The notes: generated by a model not told the origin, from the letters alone. A stretch of 64,000 nt of DNA from Ignavibacteria bacterium (GCA_030835025.1 JAUQWS010000122.1:1-64000), one strand, 5' to 3'. Numbered from the stretch's first letter, positions 48,734-59,675 are shown. Program-made: numbers and translations.

Positions 48734-50266
48734 TTGAAAACAGTCAGCGACGATCTGTACCGGTTAATAAAGAGCCTTAATAAGTCAGAAAAGGGCTATT
48801 TCAAGAAATTTGCAGCAAAAAGTGCTTCCGGCAGCCGGCAAAACTATATTTTGCTATTTGATGCGATTGACGAACTGGAAAGTTATGACGAGAACCTATT
48901 AAAGAAGAAACTTAAAGACCCCTCACTGGTTAAGCAACTTGCCGTATATAAAGTCTACCTTTTCAACCTGATACTGAAATCACTGCATCTTTACGGCGCG
49001 TATGAAAATTCGGAATCAAGGCTTTCGGAAATGCTGATAAATGTCAAGACCCTTGTTTCGAAGCATTTGTATAAGGAAGCGGATAAGGTGCTGAAGAAAG
49101 CAAAGGAGCTGGCCCTGAAGTTTGATAAAACAAAATTCCTCTACGAAATCCTCGGCACAGAAAGACATATCCTTATGCTTATGCCGGGCAAGAATGCACT
49201 GGAAAAGAGAAGGAAAATATTTGAAGAGCAGCAGGCATTGCTTAAGTATATCAGTGATTTCCATATTCAGAGCTGGCTGTGCGACCAGATGACGATCTTT
49301 GTTGATTACGAGGCTGACTACAAAACCGCAGAAAACGCGGCTAAGATAGAGGAGATAATGTCAAATCCCTACCTTGCTGATGAAAACATACCGCAGGGTT
49401 ACTATTCCAAAATGAATTTTTATCATACACATCTGATTTACAGTGGTTCTCAAAACAATAATAACAAAATCTTTTATTACCTGAAGAAAGAGATCGATTT
49501 CTACGAAACAAATATCCCTTTTGTGGAAGAGAATCCCATCAACTATGCTTCCGCGCTCATAAATTTCATGCTTTTTTCAAGCTATGAGAAAAGACAAAAG
49601 GATGTAGATACTGCAATTGCAAAATTGAATACCTTAAAGAAAAGACTCAAGAACAAGATACCCCGTGAAACTGAAATGCAGATCTTTTTCCACGCATCAA
49701 ATGTGGAAATGATAATCTTTGAAAAAAACTGTGATATACACAAAGGCAGGCTTAAGGCAAAGCAGATAGAGCGTGACCTTGCCGCATACGGCAATGACGT
49801 GCCGGTGAATATTAAAGCGCTTATGCTTGTAAACCTTGCCTGTTTTTATTTGATCGATGATGATCATGATTCAGCATTGGAATCGGTCAATTTAGTCCTG
49901 AATGATCCTAAGCTAAGTTTAAGGAACGATGTGATAGAGATCGCCCGGCTGCTGCAGCTATTGATCCATTATGAACTTGGGAATTATGATCTGCTGGAGT
50001 ATCTTGCAGAATCTGCTCGCAAGTTCTTTAAGGCTAAGAAACATTCACCAAAGCTTGAAAACATTCTTGTTGATTTCTTCAGGAATGCAGTGAAGCACCC
50101 GGCAGATGAACATAAAGAGCTTTTTGATGAGCTTGCATTCAGGCTCAAGGCATCGCTGAAAGATCTTTCCGGCAATACTCCGCAGGTTTATTTTGATTTT
50201 GTTTCGTGGGCAGAAAGCAAGGCAGACGGCAAAAAACTTGTAGAACTTATCAGAAGTAAAGTTTAA
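48734..50266 (+). CDS. ~510-aa protein of unknown function, tandem paralogue 1
   Basis: KTVSDDLYRLIKSLNKSEKGYFKKFAAKSA...; long helical body; TTG start. Confidence 0.82.
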   Translation: MKTVSDDLYRLIKSLNKSEKGYFKKFAAKSASGSRQNYILLFDAIDELESYDENLLKKKLKDPSLVKQLAVYKVYLFNLILKSLHLYGAYENSESRLSEMLINVKTLVSKHLYKEADKVLKKAKELALKFDKTKFLYEILGTERHILMLMPGKNALEKRRKIFEEQQALLKYISDFHIQSWLCDQMTIFVDYEADYKTAENAAKIEEIMSNPYLADENIPQGYYSKMNFYHTHLIYSGSQNNNNKIFYYLKKEIDFYETNIPFVEENPINYASALINFMLFSSYEKRQKDVDTAIAKLNTLKKRLKNKIPRETEMQIFFHASNVEMIIFEKNCDIHKGRLKAKQIERDLAAYGNDVPVNIKALMLVNLACFYLIDDDHDSALESVNLVLNDPKLSLRNDVIEIARLLQLLIHYELGNYDLLEYLAESARKFFKAKKHSPKLENILVDFFRNAVKHPADEHKELFDELAFRLKASLKDLSGNTPQVYFDFVSWAESKADGKKLVELIRSKV

Positions 50267-50267
50267 A

Positions 50268-51803
50268 ATGAAAACAGTTAGTGATGATCTCTTCCGCCTG
50301 ATAAAGGCGCTGAACAAGTCCGAAAAGGGATACTTCAAGAAATTTGCCGCTAAAAATGCCGCGGGAAGCAAGGCAAACTACATTGTGCTCTTTGATGCCA
50401 TCGAAAAGATGGAAAGTTATGATGAAGACCTGCTTCGCAAAGAGCTTACGGGCGAGCCCATACTGAAACAGCTTGCTGTTTATAAGGTATACCTTTTCAA
50501 TCTTATACTTAAATCGATGAACCAGTACGGCGCCTTTGAAAGTTCTGCCAGCCGCATACGGGAACACCTTGAAAACTCTAAAACTCTTTCGGCAAAGGCG
50601 CTTTTCAGGGAAGCAATGAAACAGCTTAAGAAAGCCAAAGAGATTGCACTGAAATTCGGCCATCTTAACCTGTTGCTGGAGATCCTCACTGCGGAAAGGA
50701 GCATCATAACAGTTTCGCCTGATAAGCATATTCTTGAAAACAGGCAAAAGATCTACAGGGAGCAGAGAACTGCTGCACTTAGACTGATAAAAACTTTTGA
50801 GTACAGCTGGCTTTCTGACCAGATGGTTATTTGCGTTGAACAGCAGGGTGATTTTGCCAAAGAAGACCGTTTGAAGGAAATGGAAAAGATCATGTCTTCA
50901 CCCCTGATAAGTGATCCCAGCCTGGCTGAAGACATCAATATGAAATTCTATATGCTGCATACCCGGCTCTTCTATCAGCTTGGCAAAAATAACCTTAAGG
51001 AAGTAAGCAATATACTCCGCGAAGAATTAGAACTGCAGGAAAGCAACAGGCATTTTATAGATGATAATCCAAAGAATTATGCAAGCGCGCTGATAAATTT
51101 TCTTTTGTTTTCGCATATAACAGGCGTTAGGAGCGACGTGCTTGAAGCAGTTGTAAAGCTTAACCGCCTGAGAAAGAAGTTAAAGAACAAAGTGCCATTG
51201 AGTCTTGAACTGCACATACTTTTCCATGCTGCAAATACAGAACTGCTTATTTATCGCAACATCTGCGATATGAAAAGAGGCAGAAATGTCATGAAGAGGA
51301 TCGAATCCGAGCTCCCGAAGTATTCCTCCGAAGTTCCGCCCCAGCTCAGAATTTCATTGCTCAGCAATGCAGCAAGTTTCCGCTTCATTGATGAAGATTA
51401 TGATGCAGCATTAAAGCTGAATAACAAGCTGCTTGATGAATCAAGCCTTACATTTAAAAGTGATGTTCACTTTTTTGGGCGATTATTCGATCTGATCATT
51501 CATTATGAGCTTGGTAATATTGACCTGCTTGAGTATCATTTGAACAATACTTACAAATTCCTTAGAGATAAAGGGGCTCTGCATAAACCGGAAAGCCTCG
51601 TTATTGAAGGCCTGAAGATGGCAGTGAAATCCGCACCCGGAGAGGCCGGAGAAATTTTTGGTGAACTGCACCACAAGCTAAGACGCCTTAAAACCGATGC
51701 ACATATCGAGAATCTTTTCAGCATGTTTGATCTTGTTTCATGGGCAAAATCAAAAGCAGAAAGTAAAACCCTGATAGAAGTTTTAAAAGAGAAAAAAACA
51801 TAA
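50268..51803 (+). CDS. ~511-aa protein of unknown function, tandem paralogue 2
   Basis: MKTVSDDLFRLIKALNKSEKGYFKKFAAKNA...; 1-bp gap from paralogue 1. Confidence 0.85.
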   Translation: MKTVSDDLFRLIKALNKSEKGYFKKFAAKNAAGSKANYIVLFDAIEKMESYDEDLLRKELTGEPILKQLAVYKVYLFNLILKSMNQYGAFESSASRIREHLENSKTLSAKALFREAMKQLKKAKEIALKFGHLNLLLEILTAERSIITVSPDKHILENRQKIYREQRTAALRLIKTFEYSWLSDQMVICVEQQGDFAKEDRLKEMEKIMSSPLISDPSLAEDINMKFYMLHTRLFYQLGKNNLKEVSNILREELELQESNRHFIDDNPKNYASALINFLLFSHITGVRSDVLEAVVKLNRLRKKLKNKVPLSLELHILFHAANTELLIYRNICDMKRGRNVMKRIESELPKYSSEVPPQLRISLLSNAASFRFIDEDYDAALKLNNKLLDESSLTFKSDVHFFGRLFDLIIHYELGNIDLLEYHLNNTYKFLRDKGALHKPESLVIEGLKMAVKSAPGEAGEIFGELHHKLRRLKTDAHIENLFSMFDLVSWAKSKAESKTLIEVLKEKKT

Positions 51804-51860
51804 TATTTCATTAATTTGTGTTATTGTTGTTAATCATAACAATTAGAATATAATCTACAA

Positions 51861-52799
51861 ATGAAGATCATAAACAGGTTCATTTTACTTGTAATATTCA
51901 GTGTATCAGGAATATTTGCCCAGCTTTCAGGCGAGCTTAAAATTGCCTACAATGTGCTGGATAATCCGGAAGAAGGAGACTATGAGATCTATGTAATGGA
52001 CCTTAGCGGCAATAACAAGAAGAATATCTCCAATTCAAAAGGTACAGACTGGGTTTACCTCGGATTCAGAGATAAGCTGTATTTTGTATCTGATAGAGAT
52101 ACGGTGCACGGAAAGTATTTCCTGTATGAAATGGATGCAGATGGCGGCAATGTAAAGCGCATTACAAATTACAGTGTTGATGACAGCTGGCTGGGAGTAA
52201 GATACGAAGGCCTTGAGCTGATCGTTGCATCAAGTCATGAAGGAAGGCGGGCATTTTACATAATTGATGCCTCAAGCGGCGAGATACACGAAAAAGTCAC
52301 CCCACCCCTTGCTTACATTAATGACCCGATATTTTCTCCCGATGGAGGAATAGTTATTTTCAGAGGGTGTAAGGATGATTATGATAAATACCGCAAGGAT
52401 TTTGATGAGCTGTACACAATGAGTCCGGACGGAAGCGCTCTTGATAAGCTGACAAAATACCCAGCAAATGATACTTCAGCCTCGTGGCGCGAGTATCACG
52501 CAGGACCGCCATCGTGGATACCGGGTACGGAGAAGATCTCGTTTACTTCGTATAGGGAAGGCAATTACAATATATATTCAGTAAATCTTGATGGCACGGG
52601 ATTGAAAAAGCTGACATCAAGCCCGAACGATGAGGGCTGGCATGCGTGGTCACCTGACGGCGAAATGGTGGTTTACGACGGAACGGACCGGAATGTCAAT
52701 TATGATATTTATATAATGGACGCCAATGGTGAGAATGTGAACAGGCTTACCAACGAAAAGAAGGTCGAGCAAGCCCCGGTCTTTGTAAGAACAAAATAG
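51861..52799 (+). CDS. TolB/PD40-like beta-propeller secreted protein
   Basis: YEIYVMDLSGNNKKNISNSKGTDW; NIYSVNLDGTGLKKLTSSPNDEGWHAWSPDGEMVVYDG. Confidence 0.85.
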   Translation: MKIINRFILLVIFSVSGIFAQLSGELKIAYNVLDNPEEGDYEIYVMDLSGNNKKNISNSKGTDWVYLGFRDKLYFVSDRDTVHGKYFLYEMDADGGNVKRITNYSVDDSWLGVRYEGLELIVASSHEGRRAFYIIDASSGEIHEKVTPPLAYINDPIFSPDGGIVIFRGCKDDYDKYRKDFDELYTMSPDGSALDKLTKYPANDTSASWREYHAGPPSWIPGTEKISFTSYREGNYNIYSVNLDGTGLKKLTSSPNDEGWHAWSPDGEMVVYDGTDRNVNYDIYIMDANGENVNRLTNEKKVEQAPVFVRTK

Positions 52800-52898
52800 C
52801 AGGATTAAGGAAGCACAGGATGTAACTTTAGGTTAATTTGCATATAATTTACTTTGTCCTTTTACAAAAAAGGAAACGAATAACAAATTCTGATCGTA

Positions 52899-53291
52899 AT
52901 GAAAGCATTAATAATCATTTTCTCTGCAATAATAACCGTAAACGTCATATGCCAGGATGATACAGAGCCGAAATTCGAAATGAAGACCTATTACTTTGTA
53001 TTTCTGAACGCCGTTCCCAACCGGCCTGATTTAGATTCAGCCCGTGCTATGGAAATACAGGCAGGGCACATGGCAAATATGAACGAAATGTTCAAGGCGG
53101 GTAAATTAAGACTCGCGGGTCCGTTTATGGATGGCGGTGAGATGCGCGGTATATGGATACTTGATGTTGCGACTGAAGAAGAAGCTAAGGAGCTTTGCAG
53201 TAAGGATCCGGCAGTAATAAACGGAAGGCTTATTCCGGTGATAAAAAAATGGTACGGTCCGGCGGGATTGAAAATAGAACCTAAGCAATAA
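52899..53291 (+). CDS. YCII-related protein with signal peptide
   Basis: IQAGHMANMNEMFKAGKLRLAGPFMDGGEMRGIWIL. Confidence 0.8.
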   Translation: MKALIIIFSAIITVNVICQDDTEPKFEMKTYYFVFLNAVPNRPDLDSARAMEIQAGHMANMNEMFKAGKLRLAGPFMDGGEMRGIWILDVATEEEAKELCSKDPAVINGRLIPVIKKWYGPAGLKIEPKQ

Positions 53292-53293
53292 AT

Positions 53294-53716
53294 TTACACT
53301 TTGTCATAGTTCCTGTAAACCATTCCGGCAACTTTCCGGAATCCGAATTTTTCGTAATAGACTGCAAGTTCATCATCGCAGCAGATATCGATCATGTAAA
53401 GATCATTCAGAATCCCGATCATTCTCTTAACCAGCTCACCGCCGATCCCTCTCTTACGATACTCAGGCAAGACTTCAAGAAGCGGAATATATGCACTTAA
53501 TGTCTTATCGGTTATTGCGTTTATAAAACCAACGACCTTTCCGTTATTATCGTCAAAGGCGATCAATACGTGTTCGCTGTTCTTAAGTAAAGCAAGCCTC
53601 TTATCCGGGTTTGGGGGATTTGGCCACTTCTCAAAAAACCCAAGCAAATCTTCTGGCTTAAGTCCCTCTATTTCGTATCTATATAGGATCACAATATTTT
53701 CATCATTCAAGCACAT
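53294..53716 (-). CDS. GNAT acetyltransferase
   Basis: AYIPLLEVLPEYRKRGIGGELVKRMIGIL. Confidence 0.88.
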   Translation of the reverse strand: MCLNDENIVILYRYEIEGLKPEDLLGFFEKWPNPPNPDKRLALLKNSEHVLIAFDDNNGKVVGFINAITDKTLSAYIPLLEVLPEYRKRGIGGELVKRMIGILNDLYMIDICCDDELAVYYEKFGFRKVAGMVYRNYDKV

Positions 53717-54608
53717 CCTTCAAAGCCTTATTTACATCTACATACCTGAAATGATATCCCAGGTCCAAAAGATTCTTCGGCATTGCCTTCCTGCCTTTTA
53801 GCACAACCTCTGCCATTTCGCCTGCAATGATCTTTACTGCAAAAGCGGGAGCCGGAAAAAAAGCAGGACGATGAAGAATTCTTCCGATATTCACCGCAAG
53901 TTCTTTCATTGTAACCGGATTAGGTGCGGCTGCATTTATCGCACCGTTTACCGAGCTGTTATCTGCAGAATAAAGGTATATCCCTGTTATATCATCTATA
54001 TGAATCCATGAAACGTATTGTTTTCCGCCGCCAATAGGTCCCCCAACAAAAAACCGGAACGGCTGCACCAGCTTTTTGACTGCCTCGGATTCTTTTGCAA
54101 GTACAAACCCGGTTCGTACTCTCACTACTCTAACGCCAAACTGCTCGGCTTTGCGGGCTTCAGTTTCCCAGTCACGGGTGAGTCTGGCAGGGAAGCTGTT
54201 TGCCGGCGGGGAGTCTTCATAAACATCCTTATCACCGCAGTCACCGTAGTAATCAACCCCCGAGGCGCTTAGGAATACTTCGGGCTTCTGCGGCATTACA
54301 GAAATAAGCTCAACTATCCTGCCGGTGGTATTTATTCTTGAATCATAAAATTCTTTTTTTGTCTTCCTGTTCCATCTTTTTGAACCCAGATTAGCTCCTG
54401 CAAGGTTTATTACTGCATCGATCTTTTCATTCTTAAGCAGGTAGAGTTCTTTTAATGCAATTACCTTTTTGGCACCCGGAAGCTTTCCGGCTGCATCGGC
54501 TGGCCGGGTTGAAACTGCTATGAATTCATCACCACGCAAAGCTATTGCCTGCGTAATTGATCTGCCGATGAGGCCGGTTGCACCTGTTATTAAGAATGTT
54601 TTTGCCAA
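53703..54608 (-). CDS. TIGR01777-type NAD-dependent epimerase
   Basis: FLITGATGLIGRSITQAI; AGANLGSKRWNRKTKKEFYDSRINTT; VRTGFVLAKE. Confidence 0.9.
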   Translation of the reverse strand: MAKTFLITGATGLIGRSITQAIALRGDEFIAVSTRPADAAGKLPGAKKVIALKELYLLKNEKIDAVINLAGANLGSKRWNRKTKKEFYDSRINTTGRIVELISVMPQKPEVFLSASGVDYYGDCGDKDVYEDSPPANSFPARLTRDWETEARKAEQFGVRVVRVRTGFVLAKESEAVKKLVQPFRFFVGGPIGGGKQYVSWIHIDDITGIYLYSADNSSVNGAINAAAPNPVTMKELAVNIGRILHRPAFFPAPAFAVKIIAGEMAEVVLKGRKAMPKNLLDLGYHFRYVDVNKALKDVLE

Positions 54609-54661
54609 TTATTTGCTTTTGCAGAGACAGGTCACAGACACATCTCTACTTAATATATAAT

Positions 54662-55432
54662 TCAATTCAGCGCGCCAAGTTCCCTTAATATCTTTTCTGT
54701 TATTTCACGGCGAGCCAGCGCAAAAGTATCGGTTTCCCTCTCACTTTCGATATTCGTTGCGTAAAAATAGACATTTCCTCCTTTTTCAACCCAGCCGACC
54801 AGCCAGCCGATGTTATTGCCGTCCTGGAATCCCCATCCGGTCTTGCCGCGCAGCACCTGCTCTGAGGTAACGTCCAGAATGATTATCTTCTCAACTATAT
54901 CAACTGACCGTTTCGATACCGGAAGTTCGCCGGAGCGCATTCGTTTAAGGAAATCTATTTGTTCCATTTGTGATATCCGGAAATTTCCTTCGAGCCAGAA
55001 TTTATCAATTCCCACCGAAATATCTTTATTTCCGTAATTCAGTTTTTCCAGCATTTCTTTCATCCTCACTTCACCCACGCGTCTGGCAAGCTCCTGGTAG
55101 TACGGAACAGATGACACTTTTATGGCTTCTTTCAAAGAAAGATCTTTATCCCATTGTTCCCTTCTTTTCTTTCCGTCCCATGAAATAACAAAATTCTCAT
55201 CCTCAATTACGCCGGTTTCCAATCCTATAATAGAATTCGGTATTTTGAAAGTTGATGCAGGTATAAATCCCTTATAGCAGCGCGTTGAATCATAATAAGT
55301 GTATTTATCGTTATTCAGGTCATACATAACGAAAGAACCCGTAACACTATATTCTTCAAAATACTTCTTAAGATCCTGTGCACCTGAATTGACAACAACA
55401 AAAAATATTAATAGAAAAATCACCCTTTTCAT
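54662..55432 (-). CDS. Class D (OXA-type) beta-lactamase
   Basis: PASTFKIPNS (STFK), SSVPYYQ (SxV), KLNYGNKD (YGN), RGKTGWG (KTG); signal peptide. Confidence 0.9.
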   Translation of the reverse strand: MKRVIFLLIFFVVVNSGAQDLKKYFEEYSVTGSFVMYDLNNDKYTYYDSTRCYKGFIPASTFKIPNSIIGLETGVIEDENFVISWDGKKRREQWDKDLSLKEAIKVSSVPYYQELARRVGEVRMKEMLEKLNYGNKDISVGIDKFWLEGNFRISQMEQIDFLKRMRSGELPVSKRSVDIVEKIIILDVTSEQVLRGKTGWGFQDGNNIGWLVGWVEKGGNVYFYATNIESERETDTFALARREITEKILRELGALN

Positions 55433-55486
55433 TTGTATATATAATTTAGTATTTAATAGTGTTATGAATATTCAAATATTGCGGTA

Positions 55487-56674
55487 ATGGAATACTCTCC
55501 TGAACACAAAAATACCTTAATAAATTTTGATTTGAAATCTTTTCTTGAAACATTTTCCGGAAAAGACATTCAGAAGATTAAGAAACAATATCCTGAGCTA
55601 TACAGGTTATTGGCAGATCAGGTAGATATTTATCCGAAAGCCGGCAAAAAACTTCCATCATTTACCGCAAACTACTGCTTTTTCACAAGGAAAGGTTTTG
55701 AACAGTCAACAGGTGAAACATTGGCGGAATTCAAGGCTTCATTGTTTAAGGGGCAATTGCTGATAGATCTTACCGGCGGACTTGGAGCAGATGACGCGGC
55801 TTTTTCGCGATCATTTTCAAAGGTCATTTCTGTTGACAGCAACAAAGAGCTTAATTTGATTGCCCGAATTAACTTTGACAGACTTGGCTTAAGGAATATC
55901 GAAAGAATCGATTCAACTGCAGAAGATTTCATAAAAACTGCCGGGAATGCCGACCTGATATATTTGGATCCTGACAGAAGAACAGGAAGTACTCGCTCTG
56001 TAACCCTTGCTGATTCGGTTCCGCCTGTTCCTGATATACTGGACCGTCTTTTTGAGTTGTCCGATTCGGTTTTACTCAAGTTATCACCCATTATTGACTT
56101 AACATATCTTAAAAAAAATCTTACCGAAATTGAAAAGTTATATGTTATCTCACTTGAAAACGAAGTCAAAGAAATTCTTGCTCAACTCAAAAAGGGGTAT
56201 TCAAGCGAGCCGGAGATAATTGCCGTTGACCTCAAACCGGGAATGAAGAGGGATTTGTTTTCATCTTTTGTTCATATTGGAATGGAAACCGAAGGTCCAA
56301 CAGGAGGCGAATACTTCTATGAACCTGCAAAATGTATAATAAAAGCGGGGTTGACTGAGAAATATATGGTTTACATGAATTTGAAAAGAATCGGAAAAGT
56401 CTCTCCTTACATGACCGGAGACAGGCTTATTAACAATTTTATGGGCAGGGTATTCTGTACCCAATACTGTGCTGTTTTTGCCAAATCACATTTCAGAAAA
56501 TACATCAAGGATAACTCAATACAAAAGGCGAACTTATCAAGAAGAGATTTTCCCGAAACCGTTGAAGAAATCCGCAAGCAATACAGGATTTCCGATGGCG
56601 GTAATGAATACCTGTACTTCACAACAAATGCTGACGGAGAGAAGGTGTTTTATCATTGCAGAAAATTGCCGTAA
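55487..56674 (+). CDS. SAM-dependent methyltransferase with THUMP-like C-terminal domain
   Basis: LIDLTGGLGADDAAFSRSFSKVISVDSN; ADLIYLDPDRR. Confidence 0.8.
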   Translation: MEYSPEHKNTLINFDLKSFLETFSGKDIQKIKKQYPELYRLLADQVDIYPKAGKKLPSFTANYCFFTRKGFEQSTGETLAEFKASLFKGQLLIDLTGGLGADDAAFSRSFSKVISVDSNKELNLIARINFDRLGLRNIERIDSTAEDFIKTAGNADLIYLDPDRRTGSTRSVTLADSVPPVPDILDRLFELSDSVLLKLSPIIDLTYLKKNLTEIEKLYVISLENEVKEILAQLKKGYSSEPEIIAVDLKPGMKRDLFSSFVHIGMETEGPTGGEYFYEPAKCIIKAGLTEKYMVYMNLKRIGKVSPYMTGDRLINNFMGRVFCTQYCAVFAKSHFRKYIKDNSIQKANLSRRDFPETVEEIRKQYRISDGGNEYLYFTTNADGEKVFYHCRKLP

Positions 56675-56750
56675 AAAAATGGGGCGCAGCCTTGAACACA
56701 TCTGCACCCCGGGATATTAGAGGAGAACTCTTGATTTATCTTAAAAAATC

Positions 56751-58256
56751 CTATTTTATAAGCATCATCTTTTTTGTTAGAGAAAGACCTGCCGTCTTCA
56801 GCGTATAGAAATATATGCCGCTTGGATAATTTGCCGCATTCCAGCTGATTTCATAGTTTCCTGCACTCATATTCCTGTTCAGGATCTGTTCTACAAGCTT
56901 ACCTGTTATATCATAAACACTTAGTGTTACATTCTGTGAACCAGTAAGCCCGAAACTTATGGTTGTAACAGGGTTAAACGGATTAGGATAATTCTGCCCC
57001 AATTTTATTTCACCTGGAACAGTATTATTTCCAATATTCCCCGTAAGTAATTCACTTAGCTTCACAAGATAAACATCACCTACACCCTGGCCATATGACC
57101 ACGCCCAGCCGGTAACAATATATGAACCTGCCTGAGGCGACACTACAGAAAATGCGCGGTCATCACTGGAGCCTCCTATGGTCCTTGACCAAAGTGAATC
57201 ACCTGCAGAATTTGTCCTGATAACATACATATCATAGCTGCTTGTTTCAGTAGATGACATTCCTGCAATTATGTATCCGCCATCCGGGAGCTGCAGAATG
57301 GATTCACCCTGTTCAGCGTCCACCGTTCCGTAGATCTTCTTCCATGTAAGATTACCGCTAGCATCAAGCTTTGTTATCAGAACATCGGTATCTGTTTCAA
57401 AAGAAGATTCTGTGCCTGTGAATATAAATCCTCCGTCCGGAGTGGGCTGAATATCATAACACTCACTTTGCCAGGAACCGGGGTAAACATTGCTCCACAC
57501 TGCATTTCCCAGATTGTCAGTTCTGATAACGTAAGAAGCCCAGGGTGTGCTGTGAGTAAATCCGCCGATTATGTACCCGCCGTCATTAAGCTGCTGAACT
57601 GATAACGCAACATCACCGCCTTCGTTTTGCCTGAAAAACACTTTTTTCCACTCAACATTGCCGTTCATATCGGTCTTTATGATATACATATCATAATTGC
57701 CGAATTGTCCGTGCATAAGCCAGGTTTGTCCGGCTACAACATACCCGCCATCGGAAGTCTGCCACACGGAGTGTCCTCTGTCATCATCTCCAAAACCATA
57801 GTCATAATGCTGCTGCCATTGTACATTACCGGCATTATCTGTTTTAATTACAATCGGATCGAAAATCTGCGGACTTACTTCAGTCATTCCCGCTATTACG
57901 AATCCTCCGTCAGCAGTCTGCCTGACTGAACGGCCTATATCATTTATCCCGGTATTATATACCCGGCTCCACAGCTCATTACCCTGCGCGTTTGTTTTCA
58001 TCAGCAGAATGTCTTTGCGTTCATTTGCGCTTTTGAAACCGGTTATGACTGTTTCGCCATTGCCCGTATGTACCATCGATTCACCGCCATCCTGTCCGGG
58101 TCCGCCGAAAGTCTGCGTCCACTGTACAAACTGGGAGTTTACTGAAACCGCTGACACCAGCAAGATAAAAGCCGCTGATATTATATTATTTAGTTTTTTG
58201 TTTATTATTGTTTTCATTCTTTTATCGCTAATGAAATTTTCAATTTCCCCTCTCAT
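56751..58256 (-). CDS. Secreted beta-propeller-like protein with type IX sorting tail
   Basis: Repeats 'Q(T/L)xDGGyiiaG...(I/V)(I/V)(K/R)T(D/N)..GN..W'; tail NYPNPFNPVTTISFG...SGIYFYTL...KKMMLIK. Confidence 0.85.
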   Translation of the reverse strand: MRGEIENFISDKRMKTIINKKLNNIISAAFILLVSAVSVNSQFVQWTQTFGGPGQDGGESMVHTGNGETVITGFKSANERKDILLMKTNAQGNELWSRVYNTGINDIGRSVRQTADGGFVIAGMTEVSPQIFDPIVIKTDNAGNVQWQQHYDYGFGDDDRGHSVWQTSDGGYVVAGQTWLMHGQFGNYDMYIIKTDMNGNVEWKKVFFRQNEGGDVALSVQQLNDGGYIIGGFTHSTPWASYVIRTDNLGNAVWSNVYPGSWQSECYDIQPTPDGGFIFTGTESSFETDTDVLITKLDASGNLTWKKIYGTVDAEQGESILQLPDGGYIIAGMSSTETSSYDMYVIRTNSAGDSLWSRTIGGSSDDRAFSVVSPQAGSYIVTGWAWSYGQGVGDVYLVKLSELLTGNIGNNTVPGEIKLGQNYPNPFNPVTTISFGLTGSQNVTLSVYDITGKLVEQILNRNMSAGNYEISWNAANYPSGIYFYTLKTAGLSLTKKMMLIK

Positions 58257-58294
58257 TGCAGAGAGGGGGTTGAAATTTGCTTAAGAAGATGTCT

Positions 58295-59587
58295 TTATTT
58301 TACCAGCATCATCTTTTTTGTTGAGGTGAATCCCTCTGTTTTCAAAGTATAGAAATATATTCCGCTTGGATAGCCGGAAGCCTGCCAATCGGCTTTATAT
58401 GAACCCGCTTCAAGATTTTCACTTACGAGATTTTCAACTTCTTTGCCTGTAATATCATACACTTTAAGGCTTACAAATCCACCTGATGCTATATTAAACT
58501 CAATATTTGTGGTCGGGTTGAATGGATTCGGATAGTTTTGATTCAGAGAAAAATTATCCGGAATGTTGGAGGATATTGTACTGATTCCAACTGTACCGGT
58601 TCTGACTATGATCTTTCCGCCTAAACCAACTGCCCAGCCCTTATTGATATCCGGGAAATGGACATCTTCAAGCTCTGTTGTAACTCCGCTTGGCTCGGTG
58701 AACCAGCTGGTTCCGGTATTGGTAGTCATATAAACAGCACCAGCGTTTCCAACTGCCCAGCCGGTATTAATATTAGAAAAATGAATGGCATCGATTCCCT
58801 GGTTAATTCCGCTGCTTCGGGGTAACCAGGTTGAACCGCCATTGTTTGTATAGATTATTGTGCTGTTCTGTCCGCCGATGTATCCGATCAAATCGCTTAG
58901 CATGAAAATATTATGCAGATCACTTCCCGTACCTGAGTTTTGCGGTGAATAGGAAGTCCCGCCGTTATTGCTTGCCTGGATCACTCCGCCTTCGCCGACG
59001 ATCCATGACCTGGTATTGCTGAACGCAGCAGAACCTCTGTATCTCACGGTTCCGGTTGTAACAACGCTCCAGCTTATACCGTTGTTTGTTGAGCGCAGTA
59101 TGACTCCATCCCTGCCGCCTGCATAAACCATTTGTCCTGTTCCGAACGATACTGATGCAAGGTTGCTTGTGGTACCGCTTGCAATCAGGGTCCAGTTCAA
59201 TCCACCGTTTGTGGAGCGGAATATTCTTCCATTATCGCCAACCATGATCCCAAGCTGTGTGCCTGAGAAAGTTATGTCATGAAGGTCTTCATTTGTTATT
59301 CCGTTTATTGATAGCCATGAGTTTCCTGCATTTGTTGTATATCTGAATGTACCAACATCACCAACTGCAAAACCCTTGAACACGTCCACAAAGTAAACGG
59401 AATGCAGTGTGTTTGTTGTGTTGCTGGTTTGCTGCACCCAGGACACTGCACCCGAAAATTTAACGAGAGTCAGGATCGCTGCTGCAACAATGACGAATCT
59501 TAAGATGACCGGTATTGATTTTTTCTGTTTCATTTTGTTTCTCCGCTGGAATTCTTGCCAGTTTTTATTTTTATTTTGATGCTTCAA
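58295..59587 (-). CDS. YCF48/BNR-repeat protein with type IX sorting tail
   Basis: 'GxIxRSTNxGxxW' blades; NYPNPFNPTTNIEFN...KKMMLVK. Confidence 0.88.
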   Translation of the reverse strand: MKHQNKNKNWQEFQRRNKMKQKKSIPVILRFVIVAAAILTLVKFSGAVSWVQQTSNTTNTLHSVYFVDVFKGFAVGDVGTFRYTTNAGNSWLSINGITNEDLHDITFSGTQLGIMVGDNGRIFRSTNGGLNWTLIASGTTSNLASVSFGTGQMVYAGGRDGVILRSTNNGISWSVVTTGTVRYRGSAAFSNTRSWIVGEGGVIQASNNGGTSYSPQNSGTGSDLHNIFMLSDLIGYIGGQNSTIIYTNNGGSTWLPRSSGINQGIDAIHFSNINTGWAVGNAGAVYMTTNTGTSWFTEPSGVTTELEDVHFPDINKGWAVGLGGKIIVRTGTVGISTISSNIPDNFSLNQNYPNPFNPTTNIEFNIASGGFVSLKVYDITGKEVENLVSENLEAGSYKADWQASGYPSGIYFYTLKTEGFTSTKKMMLVK

Positions 59588-59675
59588 TTTTTTGCGCTTT
59601 GGTTATTATTTTCTCCGCTAATACCCGCTGCGCAAGTCTTGAATTAAGCTGACAAGACTGCGATTGCTCTCTGCC

